Translations under genes and position numbers: made by a program
NCBI GenBank assembly: GCA_037044905.1
Contig: JBAOKB010000076.1
Location: forward strand, 28,178 to 92,177
Reading direction: 5' to 3'
Source: Hortaea werneckii
Taxonomy: Eukaryota > Ascomycota > Dothideomycetes > Mycosphaerellales > Teratosphaeriaceae
DNA: 64,000 nucleotides
In this document: one piece after another, positions 39,881 through 50,569 of the stretch
Layout: every line of letters starts with the position of its first letter
Numbering within the stretch: position 1 is the first letter of the stretch
The notes under the pieces: model-generated
Databases searched by the model: none
Seen by the model: only the letters and a program-made list of their open reading frames with translations
What the model was told of the DNA's origin: nothing

Positions 39881-41187
39881 TCAGACCTTCTCAGGGTCAC
39901 TGATACCGCCAGTAGTAATGATGTACGTAGCTTCGCGTTCAGGGCAGTCTGTAGGCGAAGAAAAGTCAGCGTGAGAAAGCATAGCAGCGGCCAGGCTGAT
40001 CAAACCCACCGGGAGAATCCTGAATCTTCGCCACACGCTCATCTCCACGGCCTTTGCGCAGCAACACCCGAGTAGTTGAAGCGTGAGCTACAATGTGCCC
40101 ACCGACAGGCTTCCTTCCGTCTGCGCCGGCAAACAGTGCGCTGGCGCCAGGGTCGCTCTGCACTTGATTGGTCATGAACACAGTAACATTGAACTCTTCG
40201 GCTATCTTGCATAGCTTGCTCAGATGCTGATTCAACTTCTGCTGTCTTTCGTTCAACTCGCCACGGCCAGTGTAGTCGACGCGAAACAGAGCACAGATGC
40301 TGTCGACTATCACGAGGCGATAATCACCAGTGGCGAGCTGCTCAGTAGCTTGCAATAGTGCTTCGTGTTGGTGCTCGCTGTTTTGCGCGCGAACATACGA
40401 TATGTTCTCGTTGGCGACTTCTGCGTCAACGTTGAAGCGTTCAGCGATTTGGACGATGCGTTCGGGACGGAAGGTGCCTTCAGTATCTGTAGGACATGTT
40501 AGCTGTGAAGCCCAGACATTGAGACATAGATACCGCTGACCGATGTATATCACCTTGCCTTCACCACCGCCTACGTCTTTGGGCAACTGAGCGACTACAG
40601 CGAGAGTGTGGGCAAGCTGCGTCTTGCCACAGCGATACTCCCCAAATACTTCATTGACGCTGCCGGATTGAAAACCACCAAGCAGGATGGCATCCCACTG
40701 TTTGCTACCAGTCGAGAGCCGGAAGCAGCGTTTGCGCGTCTGCAGGACTTCTGCGCCAGTTACGAAGCCGCTAGCGCTGGGCTGGATATGTGCGTCAGAT
40801 TAGGCACCGCAAGTGATTGCTGATAGATGAAGGCAGAGTCGTACCGTACACTTTCTCGCAGCCTCCTTGATCTTGTCGACTTTGACCTCGGAGAAGCCTT
40901 TGATTTTGAGCATCGCCTTGGACATTGTTGACAAAACTTGCTAGAGTGAGGTCAGGAGTGTGCAGAGACTGAAGAAGCGACTAGACATTACAGCTATCGT
41001 ATGAATTGAGTTGGCTTTTAACTTCTGGACGTCGGCTTGACCGATTCCATGGCTCTGAAGGGTGTCGACGTCGACAATGAAGTTTTCCTGCAGTGACCCT
41101 ATCAGTACTGCTCTCTTTGCGGCTGGGCTTTCCCCCAAGGAAGTTGCGCACCTCCCCATCATCACTGCTCGAAACCGAGGCAGGCAT
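39881..41187 (-). CDS. DMC1: Meiotic recombinase DMC1
   Basis: Dmc1 is the meiosis-specific RecA/Rad51-type strand-exchange protein. The model is complement(join(39881..39948,40010..40486,40541..40781,40845..40940,40992..41087,41152..41187)), 337 aa, the family length. Exons 1-3 give MPASVSSSDDGE, ENFIVDVDTLQSHGIGQADV and MLKIKGFSEVKVDKIKEAA (helix-hairpin-helix). Exon 4 has PSASGFVTGAEVLQTRKRC, GGFQSGSVNEVFGEYRCGKT (Walker A, about 123-131) and KVIYI. Exon 5 holds DTEGTFRPERIVQIAERF, YRLVIVDSICALFRVDYTGR and MTNQVQSDPGASALFAGADG. Exon 6 ends SDPEKV. All five introns (50-68 nt) keep frame. GFQSGSVNEVFGE and QSDPGASALFAGADGRKPVG favour DMC1 over RAD51. The donors GTAATG and GTCAGC are weak, which could permit regulated splicing. 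An in-frame ATG at 41211 is an alternative start. Confidence 0.9.
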
Positions 41188-42043
41188 CTTGAGCGGTCGG
41201 GGGGCAGCCAAGGGGCAAGTTCAAGGCCTGTTGCCGTGAGATGAGAAGTGAAGATAGGATTCAGAATATGGCAATAGATGCAAGTAAATGGCATGGGATG
41301 GGCTCAGAAGTTAGGAGAGAAGTGAAAAGTGAAGCGTCTGAAGTCGAGTTCAGATCCGCCTCATGTTTCGTGGGAAGGAGCGAGTCCGTGGCTTCCTCGA
41401 GCAATGACTGGGTCCAACCGCATTGGGAGATTCCAGACCTCACCTCTTGGCGTTGACGTACTTCGACATTACCGCCAGAGCAACAGAAGCCAGGGCTCTG
41501 CTTAATGCAATCAGCGATATGGAACAAGAGATCCAAGACCAAGTAAGGGAGATGGCCGTAAGACGTGAGACAACCCATTCCTTTTGCGCTGGCACATCTG
41601 CGAGCGTTATTGTAATGCACGCATGTCAAAAAACTGGAAGTGAACAAGAATGTGCTCTTTTCGGTACTAAAAACCACCCACGACACAACCAAATCGTCTG
41701 CCGCGCCTTCCGCTACGTTCCGCCCCGCTTGTTCGCCTCCACCCTTCTCCTTCTTGTCTCGCGCAGCCAGCCTAGAATGAACATCCACAAAATGAGGCTG
41801 CGCGCGTCTTGCTTTGTCGTCTTTTCTTGTCAAGGTGAGAGTATATGCTGGGTCGTCATGGTCGTCAGATAAGAAATTGTCTTGACTTTTCAAAAGCCGG
41901 GTCTTGTGTCATGAGAGGTCGTCCGAACGCTTTAATTTGTCGAATGGTCGAAGATAGAACAGGTGTCGGCCGTAGCAAGGGTGCATCTGTGCTTCTTGGC
42001 CGGATAAAAGCACGCACCCATAGCTTGTGAAAGTTGGATGCGC
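41188..42043. other. Intergenic region DMC1 - GIS2
   Basis: 856 nt contain the DMC1 promoter and the GIS2 3' flank (both genes on the minus strand). Two overlapping ORFs on opposite strands (41261..41893 minus, 41423..41872 plus) have no recognisable domain and are not annotated. Confidence 0.4.
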
Positions 42044-42970
42044 TTAAGCGACGACCTGAGCTGGTGCAACAGGCGCGGCAACAGCTTCAGCCTGAACACC
42101 GGCAGTAGGGGCGGCAGCCTCACCGTTGACAGCCGGGACGACTCCGACCGCGCCGTTGACCTCAAGGGCAGCCTGGGGGCAGTCCCTGCTGATGTGGCCG
42201 GTCTCGCCGCACCTGTAGCAGGTTTTGCCGGCCGCGTTGGGGGCGCTGCCATTGGGCGCCGAGCAGTCACGGCTGATGTGGCCGAGCTTGCCGCAGGCGT
42301 AGCACTTCATAGCCTGGGCCTGGCAGTCACGGGCGAAGTGGTTGGGGCCACCGCACTTGTAGCACTGAGCAGCGCGGTTGTTCTGGACACCAGCGTAGCC
42401 GCCGCGGAAGCCACCGCGAGGAGCACCGGCGCCACGACCGACTGGGGCAATTGGAGCAGTGCCTGGAGCTGGGCAGTTGCGCTGAATATGCTTGTCAGCA
42501 GGAATTCAGCCAGGGGGGCGAAAAAGAACTGCACATACCGCAATGTGGCCATTTTGGCCGCAAGAGTAGCAGCGGTTGTTGCCGGGACCACCGCTCAGGC
42601 GTAGAGTTGGGCAGTCAGCCTGAACATGGCCGAGGCCCTGGCAGTGGTAGCACTGCTTGCCTGGATCCATGGTTAGTACCTCTTCAGCTACTGGTCCTAA
42701 GGTTGTTGCTCGTTGTCTCGAGTCGAGTGATGATACGAAGGCAGGAACTTACTCTCGGTGGTCCTGGGGGCCGGGCATGTGTTGCTCTCGTGGCCTGTTT
42801 CAAATAGCGGTCAGCAAACTGTACGTTGCCATCTGTGGGACCTTCTCTGACATAGTCAACATACCCGGCTGCTTGCAGTTGTAGCACAGGCGCTCAGTGC
42901 TGGTGCAGACCTCGGCGTAGTGACCGACGTTGCCGCACTTGTAGCATGCGCGACGAGCAAGTGAAGACAT
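42044..42970 (-). CDS. GIS2: CCHC zinc-knuckle nucleic-acid-binding protein (GIS2/CNBP/Byr3)
   Basis: The model is complement(join(42044..42481,42539..42660,42753..42794,42865..42970)), 235 aa. CNBP-type proteins bind single-stranded RNA/DNA and influence translation of mRNAs. Seven CX2CX4HX4C knuckles are visible in order: CYKCGNVGHYAEVC, CYNCKQPGHESNTC, CYHCQGLGHVQADC, CYSCGQNGHIARNC, CYKCGGPNHFARDC, CYACGKLGHISRDC and CYRCGETGHISRDC. An RG/GG-rich linker (GRGAGAPRGGFRGGYAG) lies between knuckles four and five. The C-terminal about 45 residues are Ala/Val-rich (EAVAAPVAPAQVVA). Introns of 70, 92 and 57 nt interrupt knuckle two, the following linker and knuckle four; joins keep every Cys/His. 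Yeast Gis2 also has seven knuckles, but without the long Ala-rich tail. Confidence 0.93.
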
Positions 42971-43987
42971 TTTGTCTGTTGCTGCTGATTCAATACTTCA
43001 CCGAGTACTGATGCTGACTTCATCGTTTTGTCTATGTCAGTATGTGCCCATTGATGATTCGATCGATATCACCCGTCAAGATACAGCCTTTGCTTGCACG
43101 TCGACATGCAATGTTCCCTGTGGTGCTGCTCGTACTCGCATGCTCGTGCTCGCGCTCGCTCTCAACTTCCGGTGCTCTCACTCACCTTCTTTTGTAATGA
43201 CCTAAGCTCTTCACGTCCTAACCTCGCTTTTCAACGTCTTCTCCCTCTTCTTCTGCCCTCGACCTCTTCCTCCGGCGAGAACTGTTTGATCGGATAGAGT
43301 GTGGGAATTGAGGATTGCAAGAAGATAGGCCAGTCGCAAGCGCAAAGTGGGATGCAGCTTTTCATTCGGGCGGCACAAGCGACGGGTAATTCCGCAGTCG
43401 GTACGGGCGAACGTTCAGGCTGCCGATGCCGAATGGCCCGAGCGGTGGCCACAGTATCACGTGCATTCTGTGTCGCATGATTGTAGTGAATGAGATCTCG
43501 AAGCCAGAAAGCGGCAATGTTGCCCATAGAAAGTGTGAAGCATGCCCGTACGAGAGAATTGGTCAGATAAAGAGATCTAAACATCAAGGTCTCGACACAT
43601 ATACGCTAGACACAAAGCAATGCACTCTGCCCACCATCAAGGTCTCTTGCTCGTACATCTGCCAAACGGCCATCTCTGGCAATGCTGCTGCGAGTAGTGA
43701 ACGCATAGGAGCTACAAACAACACCTCTGTTGGCTGATACCGATAGTGAAGTGGGCTCTACAGGGTAAACGCCGGTGTTGCACGCCCATCAAAATGACAA
43801 TTGACGCATCATGTACGCAGCACAACTTATGGGGTTTCAGCTGCACTCCTTTTCACCAACTATGCATTTCGTAGTATCATACGCTGTCTACCATCGTGAC
43901 TGCTCCGAGAACGTGCCAAGACCCAAACGCCTTCCCAGCGCAGCGCCATCGCCCAACACTTGCAAAGTTGCACCTCAAAACCTCAAC
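42971..43987. other. Intergenic region GIS2 - UAP1
   Basis: 1.0 kb contains the GIS2 promoter and UAP1 3' flank. It includes a stretch with GCTCGTGCTCGCGCTCGCTC at 43143-43162. No supported gene was found. Confidence 0.4.
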
Positions 43988-45529
43988 CTAGTCCTCCTTC
44001 TCAATCACAGCAGGGGCCTTGATCTGCCTGCCGTGTAAGAACTCCAGACCCTCACCGGAATAGCTGATAAGCGGTGACACTTCTACACCCGCATCCTCAC
44101 CCTCGCTCGTGACCGTCGCCCCGGCTTCCTCCAGGAACCGCCTGCCCTGCTGCATAATGTCCTTCCTACTAGTCTCCGGACAGTCCTCGCCCGAACCCGA
44201 CGCGTTCTTGAGAGGCGAGAATTCATCCTCACGTTTAACTTCCATGCAAGCGAACTTGTCCATGGGCAGGAAGGGGAAGCAATCGAACACGAACTGCTCG
44301 AGTTTGATGCCGTTTGGCTTGTCCGGCTTGACCTGTTCTCCGGTCTTGAGATCGACGCTCGGGATCTTCTTCTTCGCAACGTGGTGTGGGAGCTTGTACG
44401 CCCAGTCAGGGATGCTCTGTAGGAAGCGGAAGCTGTAGTAGTGGTTCACAATGTTGGCCGCGCGGAACTTGAGCAGATTGCTGTCTTTGGAGTCTTTGGC
44501 TTCAGCCAGGTCTTCAGAGATTTCAGAGTACTCGACCACGTCTGGCTTGCCGTTCTTCTGGAGGATCAGTCCGACCGACTCCTTGGCGTTGCGCTTGCGG
44601 ACAACCTTGGTAGCAATGTCGACATCGTGCTCGGCGGAGAAGCCGATGAAAGTGGGGTCTGCGACGCGGACGAGGCAGTTGTCAACGCAGTAAGCGTGGA
44701 TATGCTGCACGCCTCTCTTCTCCATGTCTTGCACACAACCGGAGCCGATCAGTGCTTGGTACAAACCGCCATTGCCATCTGGGGCGACGGCAACCTTGCC
44801 CTTAGTCTCCAGCAGGATCTTGCCCTCCATGCTGACACATGGCAACACACCTTGCTCGAAGAACAGAACGTTCTTTCGGTCAAGACCAAAGTATCTGTGC
44901 TCCTCGAAGAAGTCTTGGGTGGGTTTGCGGGTAGGACCGGAGGTCATAATGTACCAAGGCACAGTGGAGTCGTCCTTCTGGTGTGCTTTGTTGGCGAGGT
45001 GTTGTAGACGCCAGATCCTCTCTGCCTGTAGCTGGAAGAGCGACTTCTGACTTGGCAAGCCGATGTCGTAGCAGCCTTTGGGTGCAGAGCTGCCCAAACG
45101 TGTGCCCTGGCCGCCTGCCATCAGGACGACAGCGACCTTGTTCTGAGCAATGAGATCCAGGCCGGATTTGTGCCATTTCTCTATATCTCCTTGCTTGCTA
45201 TCGATGGTAGAGGTGGTTGCAGAGTCTGGTAGCTGTTCCAGCTGGGGCTTCTGCTGTTCGCCTTCCCGTTGCGGTGGGTTGAGAGCTTTCTCGGTGACAC
45301 GGTTGATATGCTCCGGGTCAATGGGCTGCAATTGCGAGTAAAGTCTGCCCTTCTCTTCCGGCTTCAGCTCATCCCAGTAGGTGAAGACCTGTCCTTGTCC
45401 GGCCTTTTCATAGCTTTCGCGCAGCTCTTTCGTTTCTGCGTCGGTGGGGATGTGAGGTGGGGCATCGTCTTCTTCTTTCTTTCCGCCCAAGTGCAGGGCG
45501 GAAAGCATGCTGTTCATGATGCCTGACAT
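43988..45529 (-). CDS. UAP1: UDP-N-acetylglucosamine pyrophosphorylase
   Basis: 513 aa from the ATG at 45529. The enzyme makes UDP-GlcNAc from GlcNAc-1-P and UTP, the precursor of chitin, N-glycans and GPI anchors, in the cytosol. The nucleotide-binding signature VVLMAGGQGTRLGSSAPKG is near residues 134-152, followed by GCYDIGLPSQKSLFQLQAER, WYIMTSGPTRKPTQDFFEEH, LFFEQGVLPCVSMEGKILLE, APDGNGGLYQAL and HAYCVDNCLVRVADPTFIGF. Late motifs are VEYSEISEDLAEAKD and KLEQFVFDCFPFLP. The frame is open upstream to 45625, but the conserved protein and the ACCATGTCAGGC context favour the 45529 start. Single exon. It is divergent from the ALDH gene. Yeast name is QRI1/UAP1. Confidence 0.93.
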   Translation of the reverse strand: MSGIMNSMLSALHLGGKKEEDDAPPHIPTDAETKELRESYEKAGQGQVFTYWDELKPEEKGRLYSQLQPIDPEHINRVTEKALNPPQREGEQQKPQLEQLPDSATTSTIDSKQGDIEKWHKSGLDLIAQNKVAVVLMAGGQGTRLGSSAPKGCYDIGLPSQKSLFQLQAERIWRLQHLANKAHQKDDSTVPWYIMTSGPTRKPTQDFFEEHRYFGLDRKNVLFFEQGVLPCVSMEGKILLETKGKVAVAPDGNGGLYQALIGSGCVQDMEKRGVQHIHAYCVDNCLVRVADPTFIGFSAEHDVDIATKVVRKRNAKESVGLILQKNGKPDVVEYSEISEDLAEAKDSKDSNLLKFRAANIVNHYYSFRFLQSIPDWAYKLPHHVAKKKIPSVDLKTGEQVKPDKPNGIKLEQFVFDCFPFLPMDKFACMEVKREDEFSPLKNASGSGEDCPETSRKDIMQQGRRFLEEAGATVTSEGEDAGVEVSPLISYSGEGLEFLHGRQIKAPAVIEKED

Positions 45530-46465
45530 GGTGAATGATGTGCTCACGGAGATGTCAGTGGGAGCAGAGATGCTAATTATTTCAAGGGGGGGATGCAATT
45601 GTTTGGGGCTATAACCGGCAGGCACTCAGCCTCCCAAGCTCGTGTTTCACAGCGTCTGGACCCCACAAACAGTGCGTCATGCAGGGTCTATATTTACACG
45701 GGTTTGGAGGCGAATTTCGATACTTCTATTCAGCACGCATTCACTTGAGGAACTAGCTGAGCCCATTCTCACGCGTCTGATGATACCAATAACGAATAAG
45801 ATTTCGGTTCTGTTGTCGTTCTCGTAGCGATTCCTTTGGACCGTTGGGAGCTCTGGTGAGACAGAATGCGCTGTCCTGACCCGGCCGAATTGCGGCTCTT
45901 CATCCCACTTGAGTCGGCCATTGCTTCTGGTCGCTTGGCAGCTACGGCCGAATCGTCGACTGAAGTGTCTATGCCTGCTTCCTCCGTTCGAGGATCTACC
46001 AAGACTTCATGTACTGGCACAATAGCGCCTCCATGAGAGGCCGCCGTGCTAGCACTGACTTCGCCCAGGAAGGAGGTGCGTCATGGACCAAGTTATGAAT
46101 GCGGCACGCTATCGGTCCCTATCAACCATCAGGGTCCTGTACCTCGGACGAATAGCCTGGACGACTTCTTGAAGTGGGGTATATGCATGCGGGCGCGGGG
46201 CGGCGTTTGTGAACATGGACGTTTGTGCACGAGGTACCCACATGCGCTGCCGGTTACAGAGTAGTGAATGGTGAGAGATGGGCAAAAGGGCGAGCCTGGC
46301 TCATGGAGTCCAAAGGCTTAGCGGAACTCTCCTCATCTAAGACGGCATCGCTTACGGTTACGCTGTCGGCAAGGACAGCATAAGAAAGTAGACTCTTGCT
46401 TCCCCTCACCCTCCCTCAACTTTCCTTTCCTTCCCAATCCTCATTCACTGTACCTATCCGCAACC
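45530..46465. promoter_or_regulatory. Divergent promoter region UAP1 / ALDH
   Basis: 936 nt lie between opposite-strand start codons. It has only short ORFs without domains and no recognised RNA gene. Confidence 0.45.
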
Positions 46466-48083
46466 ATGTCTCCGAGCAAAGTCTCTACCATTGCCTGGGA
46501 TACCTTCCACAACATCGTTGACGGCAAGCCGCGCGATGGCAAGGCGAAGCACCATGGCGTCAACCCAGCGACAGGGGAGCAGCTCTGGCCAGTCCCAATC
46601 GGTACCCAGCAAGACGTGGATGACGCCGTTGACGCTGCCCAGAAGGCCTTCGAAAGCTGGAGCCAGGTACCACTGGAGAAGCGCAAGAGCCTGATCGAGA
46701 AGTTCAAAGACCACTACATGGCATACAACGATGACATGATCGATCTCATGTGCCAGGAGACGGGCAAGCCAGTAAGGATTTATGGACACCAGGCATAAGC
46801 ACCAATTGCTGACAGCGTATAGCGTCAATTCGCCACCTTTGAGGTCAAGGCTGCGGCTGGCTTCTTCGATCACCACCTGAGTCTGGACATTCCTGAGGAG
46901 CGCAGTGAGGATGACGAGAAGGTCATGACCACCCGCTACACCCCTCTCGGTGTCGTCGGCGCCATCTGCCCATGGAACTTCCCCATCATTCTGTCCCTCG
47001 GCAAGATCATCCCTGCTCTCCTTACTGGCAACAGCATCATCGTGAAGCCATCTCCGTACACGCCATACACGACCTTGAAAATCGTCGAGTTGGCTCAAGA
47101 AGTTCTGCCGCCAGGCGTTCTCCAGGCTTTGGGTGGCGACGACAAGCTTGGTCCAATGCTGACCCAGCACCCGGGTATTGCCAAAATCTCCTTCACTGGC
47201 TCGATCGCCACTGGTAAGAAGATCATGGCTGCTTGTGCGAGCACGCTCAAGCGTGTCACCCTCGAATTGGGCGGCAACGATGCCTCGATCATCCTCCCTG
47301 ACGTCGATGTGAAGAAGATCGCTCCGGAGATCGTGATGGGAGCTTTCCAGAACTCCGGTCAAGTGTGTGTGGCGACCAAGCGTATCTATATCCACCAGGA
47401 CATCTACCAGGAGATGCTCAATGAGATGGTCAACTTCACCAAGTCGATCAAGGTCGGCTCACCGGACAGCGGAGCTCTGCTTGGACCGATCCAAAACCAG
47501 ATGCAGGTAAGTAACCCTTGAATCCCAAGTGCGGGTCGAAAGCAGCCACTGACATTTCTTCTCCCATTCAGTACGAGAAAGTCAAGGAGTTCTTCGCGGA
47601 CACCAAAAAGAACAACTACAACTTCGCTGTTGGTGAGTCGGAAGTTGCGCCTGGCAAGGGCTTCTTCGTCCAGCCCACAATCATCGACAACCCTCCCAAC
47701 GACTCCCGCATCATCACCGAAGAGCCTTTCGGTCCCATCGTCCCGACCCAGCCATGGTCAGACGAGGAGGAGGTCATCAAGAGAGCGAACAACACGAATG
47801 CTGGTCTGGGAGCTTGTGTCTGGGGCAAAGACATCGAGCGGGCCGAGCGTATTGGCAAGAGGCTGCAAGCCGGATCCGTGTTCATCAACTCGTGGGAGAA
47901 GCCAACGCCGCAGGCATTCTTTGGTGGGCACAAGGAGTCTGGTATCGGTGGTGAGTGGGGCAAGGAGGGCCTTAAGGCCTACTGCAATGTAAGCAAACCT
48001 CTCTCTCGGCCGTTATGCTGCGATTGGTCTTTACTGACAGCTTGGTACAGGCTCACGTCATGCACACCTACAAGCAGAAGTAA
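46466..48083 (+). CDS. NAD(P)-dependent aldehyde dehydrogenase
   Basis: The model is join(46466..46771,46823..47506,47572..47988,48051..48083), 479 aa. It oxidises an aldehyde to the acid; the substrate is not evident. Key parts are GVVGAICPWNFPIILSLGKI (cofactor-binding region, with the catalytic Asn in PWNF), NSIIVKPSPYTPYTTLK, SFTGSIATGKKIMA, LELGGNDASI with general-base Glu near 250 and GQVCVATKR with the nucleophile Cys near 284. These are followed by EEPFGPIVPTQPW and the C-terminal GSVFINSW. Three short introns (51, 65, 62 nt) are clean, and the last exon is only 33 nt (AHVMHTYKQK). There is no targeting peptide or PTS1. GGND replaces the more common GGK or GGKSP at the cofactor side, as in some fungal ALDH subfamilies. 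Confidence 0.9.
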
Positions 48084-48709
48084 GTCATGTAGTTTAGCGA
48101 AGCGAATGTACGACCTTTATGACGTCCCTTGCTGCGGCTTTTTGATCTTTACTCCCATGGTCGAGCGGGGCTGGTGATTCTGACGTGAATTCAGGATAAC
48201 CCCGCAGTCGAAATTGTAAGAAACTAACATCTTCATCTATCACTGCGTGAGAGTGCACGATAAAAGAATTGTGATGCGTAGACACTAGTTCCATTCTTTC
48301 TTTCGCTCTTGTTCGAATAGGAAAGAGCAAAACGCTCGAGTTTCTCGCACGGTCCACCATCCAACGTGCATAGTAACTTCAGTCGCAGTCCATTCAAACC
48401 ACTGATAACGTGAAGTCTCTCAGTGTTGATCCAATTTATTTTGCCAACCGTCATGTGACTGTATGGCTTGCTGGGGTAGTTGTAGCTATTCGTGTAATAA
48501 GGCCAATTGGCTCAGCCTCAACACCCTTTGAGCTGGCGGTCTTGGTGAGCTCGGCGGACACATTTCGTCAGCAACCGCAGAGTTCCGCTATATTTCCAAC
48601 ACATTCTCCATACCTTGATATATTAATCCTGCCGTCTCACTTGCCTGCTCTCGTTGAGACTATACCATAACGTTGATTTCAAGAGTAGATCACTACCGTG
48701 CCCGATAAA
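48084..48709. other. Intergenic region ALDH - hypothetical gene
   Basis: 626 nt hold the 3' end of ALDH and the promoter of the next gene. The last 100 nt contain GATATATTAATCC, a possible TATA-like element about 90 nt before the start codon. No other feature was recognised. Confidence 0.4.
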
Positions 48710-49670
48710 ATGATAGGCCACTCATCATCAAACATCTACTTGTCCGCCACCAAAGAGGACTACCAGGAGTCGGATCCGGAACAGGCTCAGCATTACCGCA
48801 GACCCCAAAAGACCTGGCTCATATCTGTCGAGCCTCACAAGCACTCCATCCCCTTCGTGCCACGCCACCAGCACGAAGCAACGCACTTCGTCGCCACGAA
48901 ACAAGATGACGAAAGTTCCTACGCGGTAAAAGAGCATCCCAAAGACGGCATTATCGGCGCCATCCTTGTCGCAGAGACAGCTCACTGTACCTCTGAAGAC
49001 ATTCGCCAAAAGCTCCAGGACGGCCTCAATACATCTACCGGCTCGTCTCTCCCTTCGGAGATTCTAGAAGATGGCGACTCCGATCACTGGATCCGTCGTG
49101 CTGTCCATGTACTCCAGGATCATGGTCTTGTCGAACGCTTTGACGTCGGGGAGTTTATGACCTTTGCTCATGTCTGTATCAACCCATCTCAATTCGGTTA
49201 AGATGAGAGGCTGACGTGATTCACAGTCGTACGCCGCTAATCGTACAGAGGGCGATGGCCCGTTGAGCGTGGCATATCCTGGGCTTCACAAGGTACGTGC
49301 GAATCCATGTCGTTTTTCCCACAAGTCTTCGCACGACATTGGGGTTTCCCTTCTTCTTCTTACCTGCTCACGGATGATCACGTCGTGTAGAACAAAAAGA
49401 TTCATCTTCCGGAGCCAACAAGTTCGAAAGTCACTTAAGTCCAGTTTACATTGGACGATACTATCTTCGGGCTGTGACCGTCTATCTTGGCCAGTCGAGC
49501 GCGACTGGTCTTTTCAATTCCTGTCCATTCTATTTGGACTCGGGAGAACGCTTGCTGACAATAACCGGAAGAGAAAGGAAAAGAAGCGTAGATTTTGGTT
49601 ATCCTACCCTATGCAGACATATAAGAGAGAGTATGACGAGGAGAGTCGACTATATGGCGGTCTCATGTAA
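48710..49670 (+). CDS. Three-exon protein of unknown function ending YGGLM
   Basis: The model is join(48710..49171,49227..49292,49572..49670), 208 aa. I do not recognise a named family. Exon 1 reads MIGHSSSNIYLSATKEDYQE, has KTWLISVEPHKHSIPFVPRH and QHEATHFVATKQDDESSYAV, and ends DHGLVERFDVGEFMTFAH. A 55-nt intron (GTCTGT..TTCACAG, branch GCTGACG) joins to SYAANRTEGDGPLSVAYPGL. A 279-nt intron then joins to RKEKKRRFWLSYPMQTYKR and the terminal EESRLYGGLM. Both joins are phase 0. Without splicing, exon 1 stops after ten further codons. The third exon is less certain because of the long intron. No signal peptide or membrane segment is visible. Confidence 0.6.
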
Positions 49671-50569
49671 GAAGTCGTTGATTGAAAGCTTGATCCAATG
49701 GATTCAATTGAGGCTTTCTTGGGATAAGTCGAGCGGGCTTATACAGTGAATAGGATGTTTACCCCATGAGGTGTATGGTGAGCGTCTCTGCGAATGACCA
49801 TGTTGGCGTATTTAAGCAACGGCTATGCGTCATTCATCTTCCTCTCCTGGCCGACACACAGCCAACCAATGGTATTGATCACCAATATTCACGTTCAAGG
49901 AGCCAATTAAAAACCCGGCTTTGACAGTATTGAATTTTCAACAACTCCTGCAGCAACAGAGAGTCATCAGTAGATGAACCTACTGGCTGCCCATGAACCA
50001 AGAGCATGACAGTCTATCTCGAGTAAAGATCTACCATGGCATTACCACGCTGCAAGAATGCCTGTCGCCAAGTATTCGGAGTGAGAGCGCGCCGGTCCTG
50101 CTTTCATAAGCCCATTTATGCTTCATGTCGGCAGATGTCTATTCATCGCCATCAGACCACGACGATAACTAAGGCGATACAAAACTAATGGGTGACCAGG
50201 AAGCCTCACAAGCGAAGCAGATGATGTGGATTATATTTTCTAGTTGCTCCATTTACACTGACCGCTAGTTGCACAACACCATCCAAAATTGATATCCTGG
50301 TTGGGTCGGTACAAAAGGGTGCCTCCTCTCTCGCCCGTACAGCGTACCTGTATGAGAGCTACATGTGCATTAGCAACTCGCAGATCGCTTGTTCGAACCC
50401 GAACCCGAGGGTGTAACCAACTTCCCAAAAACACCTGGCCGAATACAACATCATCTGCAAACATCACGAACAAGGACATTAGAAACCATACAACAGACGT
50501 CCCTTATCCCTTGGAATCCATGCTCCTTTGATAAAGAAAGAAAAGGAAAAACAAAGGAAGATATCCACC
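49671..50569. other. Intergenic region upstream of the monooxygenase gene
   Basis: 899 nt; no supported gene. TTGTTCGAACCCGAACCC near 50390 resembles a tRNA T-arm but has no matching stems. Confidence 0.4.

Noticed and set aside
41261..41893. 210-codon minus-strand and 149-codon plus-strand overlapping ORFs
   Set aside because: They overlap one another, lack domains and lie in the DMC1 promoter; neither can be supported.
50385..50410. GTTCGAACC motif resembling a tRNA T-arm
   Set aside because: No complementary T-stem, anticodon arm or acceptor stem can be drawn around it.
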